From Teichococcus vastitatis (GTDB lineage: Bacteria; Pseudomonadota; Alphaproteobacteria; Acetobacterales; Acetobacteraceae): 64,000 bases of DNA. The stretch covers positions 248,001 to 312,000 of the forward strand of contig NZ_QXGS01000004.1 in assembly GCF_003604215.1 (NCBI RefSeq), given 5' to 3'. A program made the translations under genes and the position numbers. Under the pieces are notes generated by a model that worked only from the letters and a program-made list of their open reading frames with translations, was not told where the DNA came from and did no database searches. Positions 55,113 through 63,285 of the stretch are shown here, one piece after another; positions within the stretch are counted from its first letter, which is position 1; the number at the start of each line of letters is the position of its first letter.

Positions 55113-55994
55113 TCACTCGAACTTCGCGATGCGTTCGCCGAACAGGCCGCGCGGGCGCAGCAGCAGGACGAGCAGCATGAGGAGATAGACGGACGCCTCG
55201 GTGGCGGGCGGGAAGTAGAAGGCGGCGATGCCGCGCACCACGCCCACGATCAGCGCCGCCAGCACCACGCCCCAGAAGGAGCCGAGGCCGCCGATCACGA
55301 CGACCACGAAGGCGAAGGTCAGGATCTCGGCGCCCATGGCCGGGTGCACGCCGGTCACCGGCGCCAACATCACGCCGGCCAGCGCGGCGAGGCCGACGGC
55401 GATCGCCACCACCGCCGACATGTAGGGCCTGAGCGAGATGCCGAGCGCGCCCACCATGTCCGGGTTCTGCACCCCGGCGCGCACCACGCGGCCGAAATGC
55501 GTCCGCTGCAGCAGGAACCACAGCCCGGCGACGCACAGCACCGCGACGCCCAGGATCATCAGCCGGTAGAAGGAGAAGATGAACTCGCCCATCATCACCT
55601 GGCCTGCGAGCATCCGCGGAATGGCGAAAGGCAGCGGCGGCGCGCCAAACACCATGCGCAGCGTCTGCTCCGCCACCATGGCGAGGCCGAAGGTCAGCAG
55701 CAGCGACAGGATCGGGTCGGCGCGGTAGAAGCGGCGCAGCAGGAAGCGCTCGATCAGCAGGCCGAGGATGGCGACCAGCACGGGGGCGGCCACGAAGGCG
55801 CCGCCGAAGCCGATATGCGGTGCCAGCGCCACCGCCAGGTAGGCGCCGATGGCGTAGAAGGCGCCGTGCGCCAGGTTGACGATGCCGCCCAGGCTGAAGA
55901 TCAGCGACAGCCCCAGCGCAATCAGCAGGTAATAGGCGCCGATCAGCAGTCCGTTGAGGATCTGCTCCAGCAGAAACACGATTTCCAACTTCAT
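55113..55994 (-). CDS. Branched-chain-type ABC transporter permease (LivH-like)
   Basis: 293 residues with about eight membrane helices, LLIALGLSLIFSLGGIVNLAHGAFYAIGAYLAV near the N terminus and GGLGSFWGVVLAALIVGVVRG near the C terminus, both LivH hallmarks. The stop codon overlaps a possible GTG start of the fused LivMGF gene, suggesting a coupled 1:1 heterodimer. It lies after the substrate-binding protein gene on the same strand. Confidence 0.94.
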   Translation of the reverse strand: MKLEIVFLLEQILNGLLIGAYYLLIALGLSLIFSLGGIVNLAHGAFYAIGAYLAVALAPHIGFGGAFVAAPVLVAILGLLIERFLLRRFYRADPILSLLLTFGLAMVAEQTLRMVFGAPPLPFAIPRMLAGQVMMGEFIFSFYRLMILGVAVLCVAGLWFLLQRTHFGRVVRAGVQNPDMVGALGISLRPYMSAVVAIAVGLAALAGVMLAPVTGVHPAMGAEILTFAFVVVVIGGLGSFWGVVLAALIVGVVRGIAAFYFPPATEASVYLLMLLVLLLRPRGLFGERIAKFE

Positions 55995-56051
55995 CTCTCC
56001 TGCGACGCGGAGGAAGCGGACCGGACGGCGCCGGCCCGCATGGTCAGTTCC

Positions 56052-57296
56052 TCAGCTCGGGAAGGTGCAGCTTGCTTCCTCGGGCGTGGAGGCGATGGCC
56101 TCCAGCGGCTCGCCCTCGCCCGGAATGCCGGCCGAGGAGGTGAAGATGTCGTAGCGGTCCTTCTGCTCGGCGGGCGGCAGGGCGGTGATCGCGTACATCT
56201 CGGTCATGATCTGGTGGTCGCGGGCGCGGAAGTAGCTTTCGCGGTCCTTCTGCACGTTGAACTTGGCGCCCTTCTCCAGGTGCTGCATCACCTGCACGGC
56301 GTCCACGCTCTTCAGCTCGTTCATCGATTGCGCGATGATCTTGACGGCGTTGTAGTCGCCCCAGGCCTGGTTCTCCGGCGGGCGGCCGAAGCGGCCGCGG
56401 AAATCGGCGGTGAACTTCTTCGCCGCCGGGTTCTCCAGCCGGTGGTGCCACATGGTGGGCCAGGTGCCGAGGAAATTGCCCGAGCCGGCGCCCCAGGCCA
56501 GCGCCGTGTCGAAGCCGAAGCCGGCCACCGGGAAGCGCAGCCCGTATTCCGTGTACTGCTTCAGGAAGTTGGTGATCTGCGCGCCGGCGAGGTTGGCCAC
56601 GATGACGTCGGGCCGCGCCTGCCGCAGCTTCAGCAGGAAGGGCGAGAAATCGGTCAGGTCGGTCGGGATCAGGTCCTCGCTCGCGATGCTGCCGCCATTC
56701 TCGGTGATGAACTTGCGCGCCACCTTCAGCAGGTCGTGACCGAAGGCGTAGTCGGCGGTCAGGGCATAGGCCTTCTTGCCCTTGATCAGCCCCTTCTCCA
56801 CCAGAGCGCGGCCCACCGCCTTCACATACATCGAGTTCTGGCCCTCGATGTGGAACATCATCTTGCGGCAGTCGCTGCCGCGCAGTGCGTCGGAATTGGC
56901 TCCGGTGTTGATGAACAGGGCCTTCTCGCGCTGCACCACCTGGCCGATCGCCAGCGCCGAGGCCGAGTTGATCTCGCCCACGATGCAGGCGACCTTGTCG
57001 CGCTGGATGTAGCGCTCCGCCTTGGCCGAGGCGGTTTGCGGGTTGACGCTGTCCTCGAACAGCATCTCCAGCTTGCGGCCGTTGATGCCGCCGGCGGCGT
57101 TGATCTCGTCCGCCGCCAGCTGCGCCGCCTGCACGGCGAACTCGCCGAGCGGGCCAAGGAAGCCGGTGCGCGGCGTCAGATGGCCAATGCGGAGCGCGTC
57201 CGACTGGCCGTAGGAAATGGCGGGGGTGGCGAGCAGTGCGGCGGCGCCCAGCAATCCGGCCCGGCGCGTGAAACGCGGTGCTTCGGTCATTCTCAT
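56052..57296 (-). CDS. Branched-chain-type ABC transporter substrate-binding protein
   Basis: 414 residues of the periplasmic-binding type I (Peripla_BP_6) family. The signal peptide is in FTRRAGLLGAAALLATPAISYGQ (twin-arginine-like RR). The mature domain has LRIGHLTPRTGFLGPLGEFAVQAAQLAADEINAAGGINGRKLEM, and ADYAFGHDLLKVARKFI. It should bind an amino, amide or carboxylate ligand. It is the first gene of livK-livH-livMGF-dehydrogenase-BKACE. The start at 57296 or two codons later (MTEAPRF) cannot be separated. Confidence 0.92.
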   Translation of the reverse strand: MRMTEAPRFTRRAGLLGAAALLATPAISYGQSDALRIGHLTPRTGFLGPLGEFAVQAAQLAADEINAAGGINGRKLEMLFEDSVNPQTASAKAERYIQRDKVACIVGEINSASALAIGQVVQREKALFINTGANSDALRGSDCRKMMFHIEGQNSMYVKAVGRALVEKGLIKGKKAYALTADYAFGHDLLKVARKFITENGGSIASEDLIPTDLTDFSPFLLKLRQARPDVIVANLAGAQITNFLKQYTEYGLRFPVAGFGFDTALAWGAGSGNFLGTWPTMWHHRLENPAAKKFTADFRGRFGRPPENQAWGDYNAVKIIAQSMNELKSVDAVQVMQHLEKGAKFNVQKDRESYFRARDHQIMTEMYAITALPPAEQKDRYDIFTSSAGIPGEGEPLEAIASTPEEASCTFPS

Positions 57297-57335
57297 GGTT
57301 CCTTCCCTCGGCCGGCTTGTTTTCGCCCTTGCCGT

Positions 57336-57352
57336 GATCTGTGATCACAGTC
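57336..57352. promoter_or_regulatory. Overlapping palindromes, candidate GntR operator
   Basis: GTGATC-TGT-GATCAC (57336-57350) and CTGTGATCACAG (57341-57352) overlap in GTGATCTGTGATCACAG. They sit almost exactly midway (about 40 bases from each start) between the divergent livK-like and GntR genes. The TGTG-type half-sites fit FCD-subfamily GntR operators or CRP-like boxes; the position favours the local GntR protein. Confidence 0.55.
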
Positions 57353-57392
57353 AGGCTTGCCCAACCGTGCGGGATTGTCCAGAGGCGAATGC

Positions 57393-58091
57393 GTGAACGA
57401 TGCCATCACCACCCTGCCCCTGCTGGAACGCCGCACCCTGGCGGAGTCGGCCTACGCCCATCTGCGGGAGCTGCTGGTGTCCGGCCGCGTCGCGCCGGGG
57501 GAGCGCCTGTCGCTGCGCGACCTGTCGGAAGCGCTCGGCGTGTCGGTGATGCCGGTGCGGGAAGCCGTCAGCCGCCTGATCGCCGACCGCGCGCTGGAGG
57601 TGGCGCCCAACCGCGCCGTGCGCGTGCCGGTGATGACGCGCGCACAGTTCCGCGAGCTGGCCCAGGTGCGCGCCGGGATCGAGGGCTGGGCCGCGTCGCT
57701 CGCCGCCACCACGCGCAGCCCGGCGCAGCTCGACGGCATCGCTGCGGCGGAGGCGGCGATGCGCAAGGCGCGGGCCTCTGCCGACCCCAGCATCGCGGTG
57801 GCGCTGAACCGTGACTTCCACTTCGCCATCTACCGCGCCGCCGCGCTGCCGACCCTGCTAGAGGTGATCGGCGGGCTGTGGCTGAAGGCCGGGCCGGTGA
57901 TCAACCTGGATCTGCGGCATTCCAACGATCGGCTGTCCGCCGGCCATGCGCTGCGCTGCCACGCCGCGGCCCTCGCCGCGATTCGCGACGGCAGGCCGGA
58001 GGCCGCGCGCAACGCCGTGGCCGAGGACATCACGCGGGCGGCCGACTTCATCATCGAGAAGGGCGGGCTGCCGGAGGCGCCGGCAGGCTAA
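57393..58091 (+). CDS. GntR-family (FCD subfamily) transcriptional regulator
   Basis: 232 residues. An N-terminal winged helix-turn-helix (RRTLAESAYAHLRELLVSGRVAPGERLSLRDLSEALGVSVMPVREAVSRL) is followed by an all-helical FCD ligand domain with a histidine/aspartate metal-site pattern (LNRDFHFAIYRAA, GHALRCHAAALAAI). The start is GTG at 57393 with AGAGG upstream; the longer in-frame start TTG at 57357 has no site. It is divergent from the branched-chain-type transporter operon and 41 bases before the SDR gene. Confidence 0.93.
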   Translation: MNDAITTLPLLERRTLAESAYAHLRELLVSGRVAPGERLSLRDLSEALGVSVMPVREAVSRLIADRALEVAPNRAVRVPVMTRAQFRELAQVRAGIEGWAASLAATTRSPAQLDGIAAAEAAMRKARASADPSIAVALNRDFHFAIYRAAALPTLLEVIGGLWLKAGPVINLDLRHSNDRLSAGHALRCHAAALAAIRDGRPEAARNAVAEDITRAADFIIEKGGLPEAPAG

Positions 58092-58132
58092 GCCGCCGGC
58101 CACGCCCGCGCAACATCAGGGAGGAACAAACC

Positions 58133-58900
58133 ATGGATCTGCAATTGCGCGGCACGAAGGTGCTGGTCACCGCGGGCGCCAACGGCATCGGCCGCGCCGT
58201 GGTCGAGGCCTTCGCCGCCGAGGGCGCGGAGGTCTTCACCTGCGACCTGGACGAGGCGGGGCTGGCCAGCCTGCCCACCGGCATCGGCCATTGCCGCGCC
58301 GATGTGGCCAGCCGCGCCGATGTGGCCGCGCTGTTCGATCAGGCCATCGCGCGGCTCGGTGGCCTTGACGTGCTGGTCAACAATGCCGGCATCGCCGGAC
58401 CGACCGGCCGCGTGGAGGAGATCAACCCGGAGGATTGGGACCGCTGCGTCGAGGTCTGCCTGACCTCGCAGTTCAACTGCGCCCGGCTGGCCATCCCCCA
58501 CCTCCGGAAATCGGCCAATCCCAGCATCACCAACCTGTCCTCGGCCGCCGGCAAGTTTGGCTTCGCGCTGCGCGCACCCTACGCGGCGGCGAAATGGGGG
58601 GTGATCGGCTTCACCAAGTCGCTGGCCATCGAGCTCGGCGATGACGGCATCCGCGTCAACGCCATCCTGCCCGGGCTGGTCGCCGGTGACCGCCAGCGCC
58701 GCGTGCTGGAGGCCAAGGCGCAGCAGCGCGGCGTCGCCTTCGCCGAGATGGAGCGCCTGGCCTTTTCCTTCACCTCGATCAAGGACTACGTCACGCCGCA
58801 GCAATTGGCGGACCAGATCCTATTCCTGGCCTCGCCGCGCGGCCGCACCATCTCCGGCCAGGCGATCAGCGTGGATGGCGACACGCGCATGCTGTCGTGA
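58133..58900 (+). CDS. Short-chain dehydrogenase/reductase
   Basis: 255 residues of classical SDR type. The cofactor motif is VTAGANGIGRAV, NNAGIAG follows, and the catalytic serine and YxxxK are in LSSAAGKFGFALRAPYAAAKWG. The strong GGGAGGAAC site supports the start. It is downstream of the GntR gene and may oxidise or reduce an intermediate of the adjacent pathway. It lacks domains that would name a substrate. Confidence 0.9.
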   Translation: MDLQLRGTKVLVTAGANGIGRAVVEAFAAEGAEVFTCDLDEAGLASLPTGIGHCRADVASRADVAALFDQAIARLGGLDVLVNNAGIAGPTGRVEEINPEDWDRCVEVCLTSQFNCARLAIPHLRKSANPSITNLSSAAGKFGFALRAPYAAAKWGVIGFTKSLAIELGDDGIRVNAILPGLVAGDRQRRVLEAKAQQRGVAFAEMERLAFSFTSIKDYVTPQQLADQILFLASPRGRTISGQAISVDGDTRMLS

Positions 58901-58906
58901 CCGGCG

Positions 58907-58935
58907 GCGGGAGGGAGCCGCAAGCCCCCTCCCGC
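58907..58935. terminator. Terminator-like hairpin between convergent genes
   Basis: GCGGGAGGG (58907-58915) pairs perfectly with CCCTCCCGC (58927-58935) across an 11-base loop, just after the SDR stop and just before the end of the transglutaminase gene. No T-run. Confidence 0.55.
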
Positions 58936-58943
58936 ACCATCGC

Positions 58944-59750
58944 TCAGGCCACCTCGTGGCTGACCACGTCGAAGCGGCTCAGCAGCGCCGGGCCGAACTG
59001 CGTGGAGATGGCGACGTCGGTGGCGTCGCGCCCGGTGGCCATCAGGATGCGGCCGATGCGCGGCGTGTTGTGGCGCGCATCGAAGGTGTACCATTGGCCA
59101 CCGAGATAGGCCTGGAACCAGGCTGAGAAATCCATCGGCGAATCCACCGGCGGCACGCCGATGTCGCCGAGATAGCCGGTGCAGTAGCGCGCCGGGATGT
59201 TCAGGCAGCGGCACAGCGTGACCGCGAGATGCGCGAAGTCGCGGCACACGCCGACCTTGTCGGTGTGCCCGCCATGTGCGGTGCGGGTGGAGTCCGCCAG
59301 CTGGTAGTCGAAGCGGATGTGGTTGTGCACGTAGTCGCACACCGCCTGCACCCGCCCCCAGCCCAGCGGCGCGTTGCCGAACTGCGCCCAGGCGAAATCG
59401 GCCAGCCGGTCGGTGTCGCAGTAGCGGCTGCCCAGAAGATAGACCAGCACCTCGTCCGGCAGGTCCTGCACCTCGTGCTGCCAGGCATTCCAGTTCACCA
59501 CGTCGGGCTGGCCGCTGTCGTAGATCGTGTACCGGGTGGAGATGGTGGTCAGGCCGGGCGGCGCCAGGATGCGGGCACAGCTGTTGCCGAAGCCGTCGAC
59601 GTATTCGCGCGTCTGCACCGGCCGGTCGAATTGCAGCACCTGCGGCGTCAGCAGGTCGACCCGGCGCGACGGATGGATGTTGAGCATGAGCAGCATGGGC
59701 GTCGGCTGCGGGCACTCGTAGGCGATGTCGAAGCCGGCGTGGATCTTCAT
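58944..59750 (-). CDS. Transglutaminase-fold protein (short type)
   Basis: 268 residues starting MKIHAGFDIAYECPQPTPMLLMLNIHP. It has the transglutaminase-like catalytic cysteine in HTDKVGVCRDFAHLAVTLCRCLNIPARYCTGYLGD, then WYTFDARHN with the downstream His/Asp. In actinobacteria and alphaproteobacteria such proteins are paired with a second copy and sit next to peptide- or amino-group chemistry of unknown role. The start with GGAGTGAGG upstream is preferred over a GTG two codons earlier. The second, longer paralog is just upstream. Confidence 0.87.
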   Translation of the reverse strand: MKIHAGFDIAYECPQPTPMLLMLNIHPSRRVDLLTPQVLQFDRPVQTREYVDGFGNSCARILAPPGLTTISTRYTIYDSGQPDVVNWNAWQHEVQDLPDEVLVYLLGSRYCDTDRLADFAWAQFGNAPLGWGRVQAVCDYVHNHIRFDYQLADSTRTAHGGHTDKVGVCRDFAHLAVTLCRCLNIPARYCTGYLGDIGVPPVDSPMDFSAWFQAYLGGQWYTFDARHNTPRIGRILMATGRDATDVAISTQFGPALLSRFDVVSHEVA

Positions 59751-59850
59751 CCTCACTCCATGAAAAGGCTGTGGGCGATCCCTCCAGGGTCATTGCCCCG
59801 GGAATTTCGCTGAAATTTAAGGCAAATCCCTCCGGGACGCCACCCTTTGC

Positions 59851-60762
59851 TCAAGGTTGCGGCAGAGGCATCGTAGCCTCGGCCAGCTGCCCGGCGGTGG
59901 TCACGTTCACCTGAACATCCATGCCGATGCTGTCGGCGGCCAGCCCATGGTAGCTGCCGGCCAGCGGCACCGCCTGGTCCGGGGTACGCGCCACGGCGAC
60001 GCGGATCAGGTCGCGATTGCCGACGATGCCGTTGGTGGGGTCGAATTCCACCCAGCCGGCACCGGGCAGATAGACCTGGCACCAGGCATGGGTCGAGCCG
60101 CCGCCCAGCACCTCCGACCCGTCGCGATCCGGCACGTAGATGTAGCCGGACACGAAGCGCGCGGCGAAGCCGAGGGAGCGCACCGCCTCCATCATGAACA
60201 GCGCGAAGTCACGGCAGGTGCCGCGCCGCAGATGCAGCGTCATCAGCGGCGGTTGCGTGCCCGGCTCGGTGCGGCGGGCATAGGAGAAGCTCTCGCGGAT
60301 GGCGTAACACAGCGTCATCAGCAGGTGGCCGGTCTCGGTCGGCCTGCCGGGGCGGATGAACTGCCGGGCCCAGCGCGCCACCTCCTCGCCCGGATCGGCA
60401 TGGTGGCGCTCAATGCAGCGCGCGAGATCCGGCACGTCCTCGGGCGCATACAGCACCGGGTGATGCCGCGCCGCCTCGTCGATCTGGAAATCCGGGCCCG
60501 AGAACGGCGTGTGGTCGAGACGGATTCGCGTCTCGAAGCGCAGCCGCGTCGCCGGCCCGCCGAAGCGCACCAGGGCCACCGAATTGCCGAACACGTCATG
60601 CAGCCAGCGGATCGCCGCCGGCTCGGGATCGACCTCCAGCGAGGCGTGCAGCAGGCGCTGGTCATGGCTGTCGCGCGGGCGGAACATCAGCCGGTGCTCG
60701 CCGAACTCCACCGGGCGGGCATAGCGGTATTCGGTCAGGTGCCGAACCGAGAAAACAGGCAT
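59851..60762 (-). CDS. Transglutaminase-fold protein (N-terminal bacterial type)
   Basis: 303 residues. The N-terminal beta domain MPVFSVRHLTEYRYARPVEFGEHRLMFRPRDSHDQRLLHASLEVDPEP is the bacterial transglutaminase-like N-terminal domain. The catalytic cysteine is in HLRRGTCRDFALFMMEAVRSLGFAARFVSGYI, the histidine in GGGSTHAWCQVYLP, and the aspartate in WVEFDPTNG. It lies 100 bases before the shorter paralog. Intracellular, no signal seen. Function uncertain; related proteins cross-link or hydrolyse peptides. Confidence 0.87.
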   Translation of the reverse strand: MPVFSVRHLTEYRYARPVEFGEHRLMFRPRDSHDQRLLHASLEVDPEPAAIRWLHDVFGNSVALVRFGGPATRLRFETRIRLDHTPFSGPDFQIDEAARHHPVLYAPEDVPDLARCIERHHADPGEEVARWARQFIRPGRPTETGHLLMTLCYAIRESFSYARRTEPGTQPPLMTLHLRRGTCRDFALFMMEAVRSLGFAARFVSGYIYVPDRDGSEVLGGGSTHAWCQVYLPGAGWVEFDPTNGIVGNRDLIRVAVARTPDQAVPLAGSYHGLAADSIGMDVQVNVTTAGQLAEATMPLPQP

Positions 60763-60940
60763 CCGCGTTCCAGCCCCCGGATTCCCTGGCGGGGGCGCCC
60801 CGGCCCGGACGATCCGGGCAGAGCGGCATCCTAGCCGCGCGCGGCCCGCGGCGCGAGGCGCCTCGCCGCCCCCCCCGCGCGAAGCGCCTCACCGCTCCCC
60901 GGGGCGAGGCTCCGTCACCGGCTCGCCGGAGGCGAGGCGC

Positions 60941-61432
60941 TCAGGCGACCCACAGCCCGCGCCCGCGGTGCCACGCCTCGATGCTCTCCTCGGGAAAGCC
61001 GTCGAAGCGCGCGTCGCCGGGGCCGAATTGCGGCTCCACCCAGGGCGCCTTGTCGCGCAGCAGCAGGTGGACGCGCGATGGCGGCACCGGCAGTTCGGTG
61101 TCGATGGCCGAGGCGAAGGGATGCACCAGGTCCGGCCAGGACGGATCGGACATCCACAGGGCCGAGCCGCATCCCGGGCAGAAATGCCGGGCGCCGCTGC
61201 TCACCTCGCAACGCTCGCCGCCCTCGTCGCAGATCTCCGCATGGAAGATGGCGGGCTTGCCCTGCACTCGCAGCGTGTCGGCCACGCCCATGATGTTGAT
61301 GGCGTAGCCGCCGCCGCCCGCCGTCTTGCGGCAGATCGAGCAGTAACAGCGCTGGTAGGGATGCGGGGTGTGGCTGTCCAGGGTGAAGCGGATCCGGCCG
61401 CAGCGGCAGGAGCCCTTGAGCGTCATCGGCAT
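60941..61432 (-). CDS. GFA-family zinc protein (second copy)
   Basis: 163 residues with the GFA cysteine set: GSCRCGRIRFTL, RCYCSICRKTAGGGGYAINI, and FCPGCG. It is of the longer GFA type with an HPYQRCYCSICR motif. The start ATG at 61432 has GGAGG seven bases upstream. It differs from the GFA protein near 11 kb and is unlikely to be a recent duplicate. Upstream is an esterase gene on the same strand. Confidence 0.88.
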   Translation of the reverse strand: MPMTLKGSCRCGRIRFTLDSHTPHPYQRCYCSICRKTAGGGGYAINIMGVADTLRVQGKPAIFHAEICDEGGERCEVSSGARHFCPGCGSALWMSDPSWPDLVHPFASAIDTELPVPPSRVHLLLRDKAPWVEPQFGPGDARFDGFPEESIEAWHRGRGLWVA

Positions 61433-61500
61433 GGCGGAACCTCCGCCCCAGCCAACGCCGGGGCCGCGCTGCTGTTGCAGCCGGGGCGCCGCATGCCGTC

Positions 61501-62262
61501 TCAGCCGGCCGGCGGATCGTTTCCGGCCCCGATGCCAGTCCCGAGGCCGGCGCCCGCGCATAACAGCCCCAGCGCGGTGGAAACGACGGCGGCGGGAACC
61601 ACGTGGCCGCCCTCGAACTCCTCGTACCGCACCGCGTATCCGGCCCGTTGGAAGCGCGGTGCCAGGCGGCGGCTGCAACGGTCGATCGGCAGCACCTCGT
61701 CGCCGCGCCCATGGGCGATGAACAGCGCGGGCGTCCCGACCGCCACGGGCGGTGCGGCGAAGCCTGGCGAGAAGGCCAGCACCTGCCGGAACAGGTCGCC
61801 ATTCGCCACACCCAGCGACAGCGCGTAGGACGCGCCATCGGAGAAGCCGCCGATGGCCAGCCGGGCCGGGTCCACCGGCACCCTCCGGAAGGCCAGTTCC
61901 AGCGCCGCGTCCAGGAAGGCCACGTCCGGTCCATAGCCGCCGCGGATCACGTCCCAGGTCGGCCCCCGCGATTCCGGCAGCAGCAGCGCCACGCCGCGCG
62001 CCTCCGCCTCCTCCCGCACCAGGGACAGGGTGCTGTCTGCCCGGCCACCTGCGCCGTGCAGAAACACCAGCAGCGGCCTGGGCGCTGGCCCGCCGGGCGG
62101 CACCAGCAGCAGCCCGTCCCGCGTGCGGCCCAGCTTCAGGGCGTGCAGGCCGGGTGTGGCGGCGGCGGTCGCCACCGCCGCCGGGCGTGCCGCCAGGCGC
62201 CCTTGCGTGGCACCGGAGCCGATGCCGGGCAGCGGTGCATCCTCATGATCGGGCAAGGCCAT
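61501..62262 (-). CDS. Alpha/beta hydrolase (phospholipase/carboxylesterase-like)
   Basis: 253 residues: LLVFLHGAGGRADST oxyanion region, nucleophile serine in LAIGGFSDGASYALSLG, and the late SPALFIAHGRGDEVLPI with histidine in EFEGGHVVPAAVV. The catalytic triad appears complete. The N-terminal ~40 residues are Ala/Gly-rich. No signal peptide, so cytoplasmic. The natural ester is unknown. Confidence 0.86.
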   Translation of the reverse strand: MALPDHEDAPLPGIGSGATQGRLAARPAAVATAAATPGLHALKLGRTRDGLLLVPPGGPAPRPLLVFLHGAGGRADSTLSLVREEAEARGVALLLPESRGPTWDVIRGGYGPDVAFLDAALELAFRRVPVDPARLAIGGFSDGASYALSLGVANGDLFRQVLAFSPGFAAPPVAVGTPALFIAHGRGDEVLPIDRCSRRLAPRFQRAGYAVRYEEFEGGHVVPAAVVSTALGLLCAGAGLGTGIGAGNDPPAG

Positions 62263-62415
62263 CAGGCCGCCTCCTGGGCCGGGCCGTTCTGCGCCGCCGG
62301 CCGCGCCGCGCGGCAACCGGACCCGCCGCGCGGCCGTTCTGGAGAGGAGGCCGGCACGGCGCCCACCACCCTCCGGTTGTTTCGGGCGACGTGGCGCCGC
62401 ATGGAGGAGAACAAC

Positions 62416-62622
62416 ATGACCAACGATCCCCAGGAGCAGGCCAAGGCGGAGAACGAAGCGCGGAAGGCGAGGAGCCCCATGCTCAACCAGACCGCCCAGA
62501 CCGGAAATCCCCTGAGCAACCAGACCTCGCGGCCGGGCAACCAGGCCGATTACGAACCGGGGCAGCTGGTGGAAGAATCCAACAAGGCCGAGGGCCACAC
62601 CGGAAACAAGGGATCCTACTGA
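62416..62622 (+). CDS. Small hydrophilic, probably disordered protein
   Basis: 68 residues, MTNDPQEQAKAENEARKA start, rich in Asn, Gln, Gly, Thr and Glu, with almost no hydrophobic core (NQTAQTGNPLSNQTS, NKAEGHTGNKGSY). GGAGGAG eight bases upstream makes 62416 the clear start. No family is recognised. It is the only member of the local small-protein cluster on the + strand. Confidence 0.72.
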   Translation: MTNDPQEQAKAENEARKARSPMLNQTAQTGNPLSNQTSRPGNQADYEPGQLVEESNKAEGHTGNKGSY

Positions 62623-62695
62623 ATCCGCGCCGGGCCGGCGGAACAGCGCGGCCCGGCACGGTTCGCCCTCCCAAGACGGTCCAACTGGGCGCCGT

Positions 62696-62968
62696 TCAGC
62701 TGGAGATGCCCAGGTCCAGTTCCTGGAACCCATCCCCGCCATCATCCTTGTTGGGCTGCGTGGTGGGCGGGCCGGCCTCGGCGGGGCGCACGTCGCCGCT
62801 GGCGGTGACGCTCCAGCCATCGGATTCGTACTTGTCCACCATCTCCTCATGCCGGTCGGTGCCGTAATTGCCGAGCACCTCGTCGGCCGAGCCCAGCACC
62901 TGCGTGCCCTGCTCATTGGTCTGGATGGTGATCCGCTGTTCGCCCGCGCTCAGCGAGGTTTGCCGCAT
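62696..62968 (-). CDS. Small hydrophilic protein, unknown
   Basis: 90 residues, MRQTSLSAGEQRITIQTNEQGTQVLGS, then EMVDKYESDGWSVTASGDVRP and an acidic tail with DDGGDGFQELDLGIS. Acidic overall and poor in hydrophobic residues apart from a short beta-like stretch. No family recognised. It is in the same small-gene cluster as its neighbours. Confidence 0.62.
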   Translation of the reverse strand: MRQTSLSAGEQRITIQTNEQGTQVLGSADEVLGNYGTDRHEEMVDKYESDGWSVTASGDVRPAEAGPPTTQPNKDDGGDGFQELDLGISS

Positions 62969-63048
62969 TCGATCTGTCCTTCCGCTCCGCGTTTTCCAGG
63001 CCGGGACGCCGCAGCCTGCGCCGGCGGCCGTCCCGGATCGCCCCGACG

Positions 63049-63249
63049 CTAGCGGTCCTGCTGGTACCCCTGATGCGTCGTGTTGGTCTTGATGTTGCCC
63101 TGCCGCCCCTGGATGGCGAGGTTGCGGTTCACCGAGGCCTTGTTCTGCTCGGCCACCTCGGCCGACATGTCATTGCCGGTCTGCGGCGTGTTGCCGCCCA
63201 TCGGGCTCTGGTTGGCCGGCGGCACCGGCGGAAGATGGGCTTTGGACAT
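63049..63249 (-). CDS. Small hydrophilic protein with conserved QGYQQDR-type end
   Basis: 66 residues, MSKAHLPPVPPANQSPMGGN start and KTNTTHQGYQQDR end. A proline-rich N terminus with an N-T-x-x-Q-G-[YF]-Q-Q-D-R C terminus is a pattern I recognise from uncharacterised small proteins in several alphaproteobacteria. AGGAGAGA precedes the start. It is highly polar and probably disordered. No function is known. Confidence 0.75.
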   Translation of the reverse strand: MSKAHLPPVPPANQSPMGGNTPQTGNDMSAEVAEQNKASVNRNLAIQGRQGNIKTNTTHQGYQQDR

Positions 63250-63285
63250 TCTGTCTCTCCTCGTGGTTCTTGACGGGGGGCCGGC

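Noticed and set aside
52726-55188. 820-residue plus-strand frame opposite the fused Liv transporter
   Set aside because: Antisense shadow; His/Gln/Arg-rich with no recognisable domain, while the minus strand carries complete ATPase motifs.
60763-60940. Possible gene upstream of the longer transglutaminase
   Set aside because: Short GC-rich spacer with repeated GCGAGGC-like words; no start with a ribosome binding site.
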